Assembly (NCBI GenBank): GCA_028713395.1 | Contig: JAQTOJ010000106.1 | Span: 1 to 6,755, forward strand | Reading direction: 5' to 3' | DNA from: Dehalococcoidales bacterium | Lineage (GTDB): Bacteria > Chloroflexota > Dehalococcoidia > Dehalococcoidales > Fen-1064 | DNA length: 6,755 nucleotides | Shown: piece by piece, positions 1-5,543 of the stretch | Position numbering within the stretch: the stretch's first letter is position 1 | How the letters are laid out: each line of letters opens with the position of its first letter | The notes under the pieces: generated by a model | The model's input: the letters and a program-made list of their open reading frames with translations, nothing else | What the model was told of the DNA's origin: nothing | Database searches by the model: none | Program-made: the position numbers and the translations under genes

Positions 1-1249
1 AGACGGTGCCCAGTACGAAAATATGCCCCACCTCAATACCGCGTTGGGCCACGAAATGACCATCACATTTGGCGCAGGCATCGCCGGCTTGCGCCAGGGC
101 GATATCGGTGACCATATCCGCTTTGAAATCGCGCGGGTAATTGACGTTTTTTACATGGACATCGGGCTTGTTGCCGCCGGCCACAAAATTCGTGCCGGAG
201 TTAACGGAATCATCTGCAATGACATAAAGGCCTTTCAGTCCCAGCGGTGAAGCCGCACCGGCGACGATGCCCTGTTCGCTGACCTCGGCATCGGTGGCGA
301 GCCGTAAATCCTGGCAATGAAGGGCGTTTTTCAATTTGATCTCGTTCACCGGCAGGTCGCCGCGAATGACCACGAAAACAAATTTGCCATCGGCGATGTA
401 GAAAACCGCTTTGAGGGTCTGGCTGGCGGGGATTTTCAGGAATGCCGATAGTTCCTCGATGGTCTTCATACCGGGAGTGAACACTTCTTCAAGCGGTAAA
501 TGAGCGTGTTTGTGAGCTTCTCTCTTATTGAACACAGCTTTTTCCGCATTGGCGGTATAGCCGCATTTCGGGCAGGCGATGAAGGTGTCTTCGCCGTTTT
601 CCGTGGGGGACATGAACTCGTGGGAATATTTACCGCCGATAGCGCCGCTATCAGCTTCCACGGCGACGGCGGTCAAACCGCAGCGCCGGCAGATGTTTTC
701 GTAGGCGGTTTTCATTTTCTGGTAGCTGGTTTCAACGCCGGTGTCATCAACATCAAAGCTGTAAAGGTCTTTCATGATAAATTCACGTCCCCGGACCAAA
801 CCGGCGCGCGGGCGTGTTTCGTCACGGAACTTGACCTGTATCTGATAGATCAACAGGGGCAGGTCGCGGTAGCTCTGAACGTGGTGAGCGACCAGATCGG
901 TGATCACTTCTTCATGGGTGGGGCCGAGGACGAGCGTACGCTCGCGCCGGTCCTGCATTTTGAAAACAGGCAGGGTGGTGGTGAATGCCTGATCGCGTCC
1001 CGATTTCTGGAATAGTTCCACCGGTTGGAGCACCGGCATGGTAATTTCCTGACCACCAGCCAGGTTCATTTCATCCCGGACGATATTTTCAATCTTTTTC
1101 AGGCTGCGCCAGGCAAGGGGTAAATATGAATAGACACCGGCGGCAACTTGACTGATCATACCGGTACGCAGCAAAAGCTGGTGACTGATGGTGTCCGCTT
1201 CGCTGGGGATTTCCCGCTGGGTTTTGCCGAAAAGTCTAGTAACACGCAT
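1..1249 (-). CDS. proS: Prolyl-tRNA synthetase (ProRS), N-terminal 416 residues, 3' end outside window
   Basis: This cytoplasmic class II synthetase charges tRNA-Pro with proline. Translation of the minus strand gives 416 uninterrupted codons, about three quarters of a usual 570-residue bacterial ProRS. The ATG at 1249 is preceded by a good Shine-Dalgarno (GAGAGGAA) and opens with the typical MRVTRLFGKT. Visible parts: the motif 1 region at about residues 37-76; the LGPTHEEVITD block at 108-119; motif 2 at 141-165, with FRDETRPR and RGREFIMKDLYSF; then the YbaK-like editing insertion at about 224-405. K280 (in TLKAVFY) matches the lysine known from E. coli ProRS to be needed for Ala-tRNA-Pro deacylation, and the GxxxP motif is present (GAASP, 331-335). 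The insertion is bracketed by two CxxC pairs (C226/C229 and C392/C395) that could bind a metal; that is inference. The catalytic core resumes with RGIEVGHIFVLGT, and motif 3 lies beyond base 1. The gene is divergent from the ABC-F gene. Identification is secure. Confidence 0.97.
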   Translation of the reverse strand, partial: MRVTRLFGKTQREIPSEADTISHQLLLRTGMISQVAAGVYSYLPLAWRSLKKIENIVRDEMNLAGGQEITMPVLQPVELFQKSGRDQAFTTTLPVFKMQDRRERTLVLGPTHEEVITDLVAHHVQSYRDLPLLIYQIQVKFRDETRPRAGLVRGREFIMKDLYSFDVDDTGVETSYQKMKTAYENICRRCGLTAVAVEADSGAIGGKYSHEFMSPTENGEDTFIACPKCGYTANAEKAVFNKREAHKHAHLPLEEVFTPGMKTIEELSAFLKIPASQTLKAVFYIADGKFVFVVIRGDLPVNEIKLKNALHCQDLRLATDAEVSEQGIVAGAASPLGLKGLYVIADDSVNSGTNFVAGGNKPDVHVKNVNYPRDFKADMVTDIALAQAGDACAKCDGHFVAQRGIEVGHIFVLGTV

Positions 1250-1252
1250 AAT

Positions 1253-1262
1253 TATTCCTCTC
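1253..1262 (-). promoter_or_regulatory. Ribosome binding site of proS
   Basis: Read on the minus strand, TTGAGAGGAATAATT precedes the ATG at 1249. The purine-rich GAGAGGAA sits 4-5 bases before the start codon, which supports this start over internal ones. Confidence 0.7.
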
Positions 1263-1295
1263 AAGATATGAGAATATTAAATCATAAATAGGGAT

Positions 1296-1304
1296 ATTAT
1301 GCCA
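1296..1304 (-). promoter_or_regulatory. Candidate extended -10 promoter element for proS
   Basis: On the minus strand the sequence TGGCATAAT matches an extended -10 (TGn followed by CATAAT, 5 of 6 to TATAAT). No convincing -35 hexamer lies 16-18 bp upstream, which is tolerated for extended -10 promoters. It would give a leader of about 40 nt ending in the proS Shine-Dalgarno. That leader is far too short for a T-box. This is consensus matching only. Confidence 0.3.
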
Positions 1305-1482
1305 GCACCGGAGAGAAATCCGAAATACGAATATCGAAATACTAAACGAATAATTTAAGTGCTAATACTAGAAATAACAATAATTGATATAGTTCAGGAT
1401 TTCCCACTTTCGCTAGGACAAGTTTCGCACTTAGTAAGTAAAATTGTATGATTGGTGATTTCCCTTTTAGCCTCAGACTACG

Positions 1483-1488
1483 TATAAT
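1483..1488 (+). promoter_or_regulatory. Consensus -10 box (TATAAT) upstream of the ABC-F gene
   Basis: A perfect TATAAT lies 17 bp before the ATG at 1506. The best -35 positions (TTTCCC or TTCCCT near 1459-1465) match TTGACA poorly. If this box is used, transcription starts near 1495 and the leader is only about 11 nt. The sole Shine-Dalgarno-like word would then be a weak TGGTG at 1496-1500. Confidence 0.4.
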
Positions 1489-1505
1489 GTAACTCTGGTG
1501 CAAAT

Positions 1506-3530
1506 ATGTTACGTCTGGTAGATATTTCCAAGTCATATGCCGACCGCACGCTTTTTGCCGGTGTCAATATCGATATCGGGGAGAGAGACCGCGTGGCATT
1601 AATCGGGCCGAACGGTTCCGGGAAATCCACTTTGTTCAATATCATTACCGGCGAATCGATGGCGGATACCGGGCAGATCATCAAGCAAAAAGACATGACC
1701 ATCGGCTACCTGCGGCAGGATATCAACCTGGCTTCGGCGCGGCCGCTATTGGACGAGGTAGTGGGCGCGGCCACCGATATTACCACCCTGGCGGCCAGAA
1801 TCGATGCTTTACACACGGCCTTGACGGATACGACAAATCCCGTTAACCACGAAGAATTGCTGCATAAACTGGGCGAGGCGCAGCATAGTTTCGAACTGCT
1901 GGGCGGGTACGACATAGAATACAGAGCCAAGACAATTCTTTCCGGGCTGGGTTTTAAAGCCGCGGATTTCGAGCGTCCTTCAAACAATTTCAGCGGCGGC
2001 TGGCTGATGCGCGCCGAACTGGCGAAACTACTTTTGATAAAACCTAACTTGTTGTTGTTGGATGAGCCGACGAATCACCTCGACCTGGAAGCCACCATCT
2101 GGTTTGAAAAATACCTCGCCAGTTATCGCGGCGCGGTGGTCATTACCTCCCATGACCGGGCATTTTTGAATCGGGTGGTGAACAAAGTGCTTTCAATCGA
2201 GCCGGGAGGAGCGGTGGTGGCGCATACCGGCAATTACGATAGCTATGTTCTGGCGCGTCAGAAGATGATGGAAGCCACAGAGGCTGCCTCCAAACGGCAG
2301 GAAAAACAGATTGCCAAAGAAACGCTGTTCATCGAACGCTTCCGTTACAAGGCGGCTAAAGCCAAATCAGTGCAGAGCCGGATCAAGCGGCTGGAAAAGA
2401 TGCAGCGTATCGTGGTGCCCCGGACGACGAAAAAAATCCGATTCTCGTTCCCCGAACCGCCGCACAGCGGGAGGATCGTGGCGGGCATCGAGCATTTGTA
2501 TAAAGCCTACGGCGATAAAGTTGTATATACCGACCTGAATCTGGAAATATTGAGGGGAGACCGAATTGCTTTAGTGGGTCCCAATGGCGCGGGTAAAACA
2601 ACGCTATTGAAAATCCTAACGGGCGTTTTGCCTTACGAGCGGGGTGAAATGAAACTGGGGGCGAATGTCATCCGCTCTTACTACGCGCAATACGTGCTGG
2701 AACAACTGAATCCGGCTAACGATGTTTTTACGGAGTTGCGGCAGGTGGCAGTGAAGCAGGACGACCAGGAAGTACGCCGTATGCTGGGGAGCTTTCTGTT
2801 CAGCGGCGATGATGTTTTCAAACCGGTGTCCGTGCTTTCCGGTGGTGAAAAAGCCCGCGTGGCGCTGGCGAAAATATTGACCCAGCCCAGTAATTTCCTG
2901 TTGATGGATGAACCTACCAACCATTTAGATATTCCTTCAAGAGAGATGCTGGCGGACGCGCTGGAAACCTACCAGGGCACGATTTGCCTGATCACCCATG
3001 ACCGCACGCTCATCCGGCAGATCGCCAACAAAATCATCGAGGTGATCGATGGGGTGGCGGAGGTCTTCCCCGGTGATTACGATGAGTACCTCTACCGTAA
3101 GGAACACGGCGCGCCGCCACCGGTGGAAGAAGCTGAAGATGAAAAAGACGAAGAACCGGCAACAGAACCGGCGGCAGTCGAAGAAGACGGCTGGATAGTG
3201 CCCCGGACCATCCCGTCGCATCCCCATAAACGTAAACCGAAAATTAAAGCCGCCGACCTGCCGCAGAACCGTTTGCAGCGGGAGAGCGAAGCGCTGGCAG
3301 CAAGAATCAAAGAAATAGAAAACCTGCTGGCGGAAAATGAAAAGCAGTTGGCGGAACTGGAAACAATGTTCACCAGCCAGGAACTATATGCGGATAACAA
3401 CCAGGTCAAGGATTCCGTGGAGAAGCACCGGCAGTTAAAAGAAGATATAGAGTCTTTGACCGATGAGTGGGGAGAGTTGACAGTAGAGTTGGAGCAGATA
3501 GGCAAGGAATTAGGGGAGATGGAGGGGTAA
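1506..3530 (+). CDS. ABC-F family ATPase (ribosome-associated translation factor) with acidic linker and C-terminal coiled coil
   Basis: This 674-residue soluble protein has two ABC ATPase domains in one chain and no membrane segments, the hallmark of ABC-F proteins. These bind the ribosomal E site and act on stalled or elongating ribosomes. Domain 1: Walker A GPNGSGKST (34-42), signature FSGGW (162-166), Walker B LLLLDEPTNHLD (182-193, catalytic E187), switch H216. The interdomain linker at about 243-310 is rich in Lys/Arg (around 280-299), as expected of the P-site-tRNA interaction motif. Domain 2: Walker A GPNGAGKTT (358-366), signature LSGGEKAR (444-451), Walker B FLLMDEPTNHLD (464-475, E469), H498. 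All catalytic residues are present. The tail is a Pro/Glu-rich acidic stretch (537-561), a basic patch (573-582) and a predicted coiled coil (about 588-670), like the tails of the Uup/YdiF subgroups. The ATG begins directly at the first beta strand (MLRLVDISKSY) but has only a weak Shine-Dalgarno. The subgroup, and any role in antibiotic resistance, cannot be decided from sequence alone; a housekeeping role is more likely. Confidence 0.96.
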   Translation: MLRLVDISKSYADRTLFAGVNIDIGERDRVALIGPNGSGKSTLFNIITGESMADTGQIIKQKDMTIGYLRQDINLASARPLLDEVVGAATDITTLAARIDALHTALTDTTNPVNHEELLHKLGEAQHSFELLGGYDIEYRAKTILSGLGFKAADFERPSNNFSGGWLMRAELAKLLLIKPNLLLLDEPTNHLDLEATIWFEKYLASYRGAVVITSHDRAFLNRVVNKVLSIEPGGAVVAHTGNYDSYVLARQKMMEATEAASKRQEKQIAKETLFIERFRYKAAKAKSVQSRIKRLEKMQRIVVPRTTKKIRFSFPEPPHSGRIVAGIEHLYKAYGDKVVYTDLNLEILRGDRIALVGPNGAGKTTLLKILTGVLPYERGEMKLGANVIRSYYAQYVLEQLNPANDVFTELRQVAVKQDDQEVRRMLGSFLFSGDDVFKPVSVLSGGEKARVALAKILTQPSNFLLMDEPTNHLDIPSREMLADALETYQGTICLITHDRTLIRQIANKIIEVIDGVAEVFPGDYDEYLYRKEHGAPPPVEEAEDEKDEEPATEPAAVEEDGWIVPRTIPSHPHKRKPKIKAADLPQNRLQRESEALAARIKEIENLLAENEKQLAELETMFTSQELYADNNQVKDSVEKHRQLKEDIESLTDEWGELTVELEQIGKELGEMEG

Positions 3531-3536
3531 CCTCCA
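3520..3536 (+). other. Hairpin spanning the ABC-F stop codon
   Basis: TGGAGG (3520-3525) and CCTCCA (3531-3536) form a perfect 6-bp stem around the loop GGTAA, which contains the TAA stop (3528-3530). No T-tract follows, so it is not a classical intrinsic terminator. It could stabilise the mRNA 3' end or affect termination of translation; this is inference. Confidence 0.45.
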
Positions 3537-3540
3537 ATTG

Positions 3541-3584
3541 TCATTCTAGAGGGAACCCGCTTGAGGCGGGTGACCGTAGAATCT
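3541..3584. repeat. REP-like palindromic repeat downstream of the ABC-F gene
   Basis: Two nested inverted repeats share one centre. The outer arms are ATTCTA (3543-3548) and TAGAAT (3577-3582); the inner arms are ACCCGC (3555-3560) and GCGGGT (3566-3571) around loop TTGAG. Small internal loops (GAGGGA and GACCG) separate them. The form TCATTCTAGAGG...GTAGAATCTC resembles the short palindromic intergenic repeats dispersed in many bacterial genomes. The structure is seen directly; family membership is inferred from resemblance. It lies 10 bp after the stop codon and may serve as a transcript 3' end. Confidence 0.6.
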
Positions 3585-3643
3585 CCGGGCGGGGCGGCTT
3601 TTATCTGATTACTTGGATTTGATATCCGGTAAAGGTACACCTT

Positions 3644-3729
3644 CACAACGCCCCAGCTCTGGCTCTTCCCCGCAGGGAAGAGGGAATGGTTTTTAACCAA
3701 GAGGGGTGCAACCCCCCTCTTGGACTCCC
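3644..3729. repeat. Two-hairpin repeat element, copy A
   Basis: Hairpin 1: CTCTTCCC (3663-3670), loop CGCA, GGGAAGAG (3675-3682), a perfect 8-bp stem. Hairpin 2: CCAAGAGGGG (3697-3706), 7-nt loop, CCCCTCTTGG (3714-3723), a perfect 10-bp stem. The unit starts with CAACGCCC and ends with ACTCC. A second copy sits exactly 187 bp downstream; by hand count about 65 of 86 positions agree with no gaps. Differences cluster in the linker between the hairpins while the stems are kept. There is no T-tract directly behind either hairpin and no coding frame. Confidence 0.75.
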
Positions 3730-3830
3730 TTTAGTTGGCAAAATAGCAGCATCCCGCGCTTCAGTATGTGATAGGCGTAGATGACAAGGGTAGTAGCGAT
3801 GAGACTTGCAATGTATCAACGGTATTCTTT

Positions 3831-3916
3831 CTCAACGCCCTATCTCCGGCTCTTCCCCGCAGGGAAGAGAGTTATTTATAAGCCTAAGAGGGGCTCAACG
3901 CCCCTCTTGAACTCCA
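3831..3916. repeat. Two-hairpin repeat element, copy B
   Basis: Collinear copy of the element at 3644-3729. Hairpin 1 (3850-3869) is identical over all 20 bases. Hairpin 2 has arms AAGAGGGGC (3886-3894) and GCCCCTCTT (3900-3908) around loop TCAAC. Here two changes relative to copy A (T to C and C to G) create an additional C-G pair, so the stem is preserved or extended. Similarity may reach further upstream (ACTTG...ATC..CGGTA before both copies), suggesting a unit near 120 bp. This may be a dispersed intergenic repeat or a structured RNA module. Confidence 0.75.
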
Positions 3917-3975
3917 TTGTATTTGCGTGGAGACGTGACACCGTAATAAGTCAAATACCACGCTGGTTTGAAAGA

Positions 3976-4015
3976 GATAGATTGCCGCGTCCTTACAGTC
4001 CTCGCAAAGGTCATT
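3976..4015. repeat. Degenerate REP-like repeat remnant
   Basis: AGATTGCCGCGTC followed by TCCTCGCAAAGGTCATT resembles the 'gagattgccgcgtc...cctcgcaatgac' intergenic repeats found in many environmental bacterial genomes. The arms pair only weakly (ATTGC with GCAA). Assignment rests on remembered resemblance, not on a second copy in this window. Confidence 0.35.
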
Positions 4016-4241
4016 AGTAGCGAAAAACGGGTAGCAGGAAAGGGTGTTCTCATTGTAAGAGAAGACGCTTCTTGCCGAATTTCCGCTAAAGCCTACACAT
4101 AGACCTTCCCAAGATGGGAGACATAGGACATATGATGAATATCATCGTTCCAACTATCATGAAAAACGCAATTCGGTAAGTAAATGAGAAAAATAGACAA
4201 AAATAACTTCTTGTCATAAGTGAATGCCAACTTAGTGTTTT

Positions 4242-4266
4242 AGTGCTGCGTGTTGTGCGCAGTACT
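4242..4266. other. Stem-loop beyond the 3' end of the flavin reductase gene
   Basis: AGTGCTGCG (4242-4250) pairs with CGCAGTACT (4258-4266) through nine positions including one G-U, with a 7-nt loop. Read on the minus strand it lies 44 bp after the flavin reductase stop and is followed by TAAAACAC rather than a T-tract. A factor-independent terminator is possible but weak; a 3'-end stabilising hairpin is an equal reading. Confidence 0.35.
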
Positions 4267-4309
4267 ATATCAACTATTTACGTTATGCCGCCCAAAAATC
4301 CATTCTTAA

Positions 4310-4954
4310 TTAACGGTACTTTTCGAGAGCGCCAAAACAATCCGGTAAAATCTCTCCGGTTTCGGGGTTTCTTGGTGAATGAATATTGTACATATACCCG
4401 GTAGTTCCGTATCTACCTGATTTGTTTTCATCGCATCTATCGGTATCCATACAAATATGGGTTGCGCGTAAGGCAACAGTTACGTCATTGCTTCCGGCGA
4501 AATGATCGTGCTCCCATAAGAATTCACATTCGATATTCAAGAAACATTCCCGAATTCTGGGAGCATCGACGGTAATAGCTTTTTCCACCGTCAAACCGGA
4601 TTTGGTGATTTCATCGTCCTCATAACCGTTATTTTTTATCGTCTCAGCGCATTTGTCATAAACATCCCGGGAAGGAAAATTGAGCACACAGCATCGGCGG
4701 TTTTTGAGTGTCTCATACAAGTGCCCCTTTTTGGATACCCACCCGAGGATGCAGATAAATTCACCTTTATCCCCGATGAAGGTTGCCCAGGATTGCAGAC
4801 AAGCGTTTTCCTTCCCGTTACGCTTATATGAAGTGGCAACAAAGAGCGGCGAGGGGATAGCGGTCAGGAAATCCTGCCAGGAAAACATAACCGTGAGTTC
4901 GCCCGGCCATTGTTCCTTAAATGTCAACGGCATACTTGAGAATTCTTTTTTCAA
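4310..4954 (-). CDS. Flavin reductase family (flavoredoxin-like) FMN-binding protein
   Basis: This 214-residue protein has the length and pattern of the flavin reductase/flavoredoxin split-barrel family, which binds FMN as a dimer and moves electrons in the cytoplasm. Family-like parts are SPLFVATSYKRNGKENACLQSWATF (residues 35-59, in the usual flavin-binding region, with the NACLQS stretch at 50-55), GHLYETLKNRRCCVLNFPS (77-95) and the central FLWEHDHFAG (145-154). There is no signal peptide or membrane segment. It is cysteine-rich (10 Cys, including C88-C89), common in proteins of anaerobes. The start is TTG at 4954: AAAGGAG lies six bases upstream, whereas the first in-frame ATG (codon 8) has no Shine-Dalgarno. 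It stands alone between two repeat-rich gaps, so the neighbourhood gives no redox partner or substrate. The family call is good; the physiological electron donor and acceptor are unknown. Confidence 0.85.
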   Translation of the reverse strand: MKKEFSSMPLTFKEQWPGELTVMFSWQDFLTAIPSPLFVATSYKRNGKENACLQSWATFIGDKGEFICILGWVSKKGHLYETLKNRRCCVLNFPSRDVYDKCAETIKNNGYEDDEITKSGLTVEKAITVDAPRIRECFLNIECEFLWEHDHFAGSNDVTVALRATHICMDTDRCDENKSGRYGTTGYMYNIHSPRNPETGEILPDCFGALEKYR

Positions 4955-4960
4955 TACAAT

Positions 4961-4967
4961 CTCCTTT
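4961..4967 (-). promoter_or_regulatory. Strong Shine-Dalgarno setting a TTG start for the flavin reductase gene
   Basis: The minus strand reads AAAGGAG, then six bases (ATTGTA), then TTG at 4954. The earlier TTG in that spacer runs straight into TGA, so 4954 is the only start that fits this site. Confidence 0.75.
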
Positions 4968-4982
4968 CAGTATTCAGCAACC

Positions 4983-5011
4983 AAAATATGTTTTACAAGT
5001 AAAGTATTCAA
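4983..5011 (-). promoter_or_regulatory. Candidate sigma-70-type promoter of the flavin reductase gene
   Basis: On the minus strand TTGAAT (-35, 5006-5011) and TATTTT (-10, 4983-4988) are 17 bp apart. Each matches its consensus at 4 of 6 positions. A start near 4976 would give a 22-nt leader carrying the AAAGGAG site. Consensus matching only. Confidence 0.28.
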
Positions 5012-5108
5012 CCCCACGGTTTATGATTTGGCAACTGCCATATTGTTCGCGCAATGTTGGTTGCGAGGAAATATAATAACACAGATGTTCTATTATTGTC
5101 GATAGCAA

Positions 5109-5222
5109 TTTATCCGGTATCTCAAGGGAGTTTGTTCAGGACAAAAAGGTTTAACTGGCCGTTTATGGGGTGGTCAACAGTTAAGGCCAACAAATGACGG
5201 TATTCCGAACTTGCCGGATAAA
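5109..5222. repeat. Nested imperfect foldback (possible MITE remnant or structured RNA)
   Basis: Four pairs of complementary words occur in nested order about one centre near 5165: TTTATCCGG (5109-5117) with CCGGATAAA (5214-5222); CAAG (5123-5126) with CTTG (5210-5213); TTTGTT (5131-5136) with AACAAA (5189-5194); TTAACTG (5151-5157) with CAGTTAA (5178-5184). The 26 paired positions are separated by bulges. No target-site duplication is seen at the ends. It could be an old miniature inverted-repeat element or a structured transcript; short words can also align this way by chance. Confidence 0.4.
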
Positions 5223-5259
5223 CAGGTAAATCCAAGGTAATAATATACTGGCAAAGAGA

Positions 5260-5288
5260 TTCTGATCCCGATAAAATCGGGATCAGAA
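5260..5288. repeat. Perfect 13-bp hairpin, first of a three-hairpin cluster
   Basis: TTCTGATCCCGAT (5260-5272) and ATCGGGATCAGAA (5276-5288) are exact reverse complements around an AAA loop. There is no T-tract on either strand, so an intrinsic terminator is not supported. It belongs with the two following hairpins, which share the CGGGAT word in the 3' arm. Confidence 0.65.
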
Positions 5289-5303
5289 AGTGAATTGTTT
5301 GGA

Positions 5304-5356
5304 CTGGATTCCCGTCCCGAAACGGACGGGATGTGCCACCTACGCGGGGATGACAG
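5304..5356. repeat. Composite REP-like repeat with central hairpin
   Basis: TCCCGTCC (5310-5317) and GGACGGGA (5324-5331) form a perfect 8-bp stem. The frame around it, CTGGATTCCCG at 5304-5314 and CTACGCGGGGATGACAGG at 5340-5357, resembles the common intergenic repeat 'ctggattcccgcctacgcgggaatgacag'. The central GTCC...GGAC hairpin looks like material inserted in, or replacing, the middle of that repeat. Resemblance is from memory; the structure is seen directly. Confidence 0.5.
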
Positions 5357-5372
5357 GAGAAGGCGACGCTGA

Positions 5373-5394
5373 ATCCCGTGTCGCAGCACGGGAT
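5373..5394. repeat. Third hairpin of the cluster
   Basis: ATCCCGTG (5373-5380) and CACGGGAT (5387-5394) are exact reverse complements around a 6-nt loop TCGCAG. Like its two upstream neighbours, its 3' arm ends in CGGGAT, and no T-tract follows. Confidence 0.6.
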
Positions 5395-5543
5395 GGATAT
5401 GCGGAAAACCAGATTCGCCGCCCAGAAGCAAATTCCAGTGCATGCCGGAGCAATGAGTTATCAAGAATCGGCGTAAGTACATGGCCGTTTGAGTTTGCTA
5501 CGTCAGGTTTGGTAGTAAGCCCTTCATCGCAAAGACGGTTGGT

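Larger units (their letters stand above)
1250..1505. other. Divergent intergenic region between proS and the ABC-F gene
   Basis: This AT-rich 256-bp stretch separates two divergently read genes and has no credible coding frame. It holds the candidate promoters of both genes. The octamer CGAAATAC occurs twice 14 bp apart (1321-1328 and 1335-1342), followed by related A/T-rich words as far as about 1380, so part of it is low-complexity repeat-like sequence. No strong hairpin was found. Confidence 0.6.
3531..4309. other. Long non-coding gap with repeats between the ABC-F gene and the flavin reductase gene
   Basis: These 779 bp contain no reading frame I would call a gene; the one plus-strand frame in the middle (3781-4017) runs through copy B of the hairpin repeat and resembles no protein. 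Besides the repeats listed separately, 4018-4240 is AT-rich, with only minor symmetric words (ATGAT...ATCAT at 4132-4145; CTTGCCGAATT at 4071-4081 against AATTCGGTAAG at 4170-4180, one mismatch). The gap lies between the 3' ends of two converging genes, a usual place for repeat insertion. Confidence 0.6.
4955..5543. other. Long non-coding gap with repeats between the flavin reductase gene and pheT
   Basis: This 589-bp gap lies upstream of the flavin reductase gene and downstream of pheT, both on the minus strand. Nearest the flavin reductase is its Shine-Dalgarno and candidate promoter, then AT-rich DNA, then the foldback and the hairpin cluster. The stretch 5395-5543, directly after the pheT stop, contains no hairpin with a T-tract and no credible gene. 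Overlapping frames on both strands through 5174-5601 are driven by the palindromes and resemble no protein family. Confidence 0.55.

Noticed and set aside
500..1015. 171-codon plus-strand reading frame
   Set aside because: It lies antisense to proS, whose minus-strand frame is fully conserved in sequence; this is a shadow of a GC-rich coding region.
1250..1340. T-box or other riboswitch in front of proS
   Set aside because: The likely leader is about 40 nt with no specifier stem or terminator/antiterminator pair.
3092..3700. 202-codon minus-strand reading frame
   Set aside because: It is antisense to the ABC-F tail and runs into the hairpin repeat. The Ser/Arg-rich product has no family pattern.
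3644..3916. CRISPR-like repeat pair
   Set aside because: There are only two units, imperfect and 187 bp apart, with internal hairpins and no short regular spacers or cas genes.
3781..4017. Possible 78-residue gene in the repeat-filled gap
   Set aside because: It crosses copy B of the hairpin element, has no ribosome site and no recognisable protein pattern.
4071..4180. CTTGCCGAATT / AATTCGGTAAG inverted repeat as a mobile element
   Set aside because: The 11-bp arms have one mismatch and an 88-bp unstructured interior, with no target duplication; chance is a fair explanation.
4680..5105. 141-codon plus-strand frame
   Set aside because: Most of it is antisense to the flavin reductase gene, and the rest is AT-rich promoter DNA.
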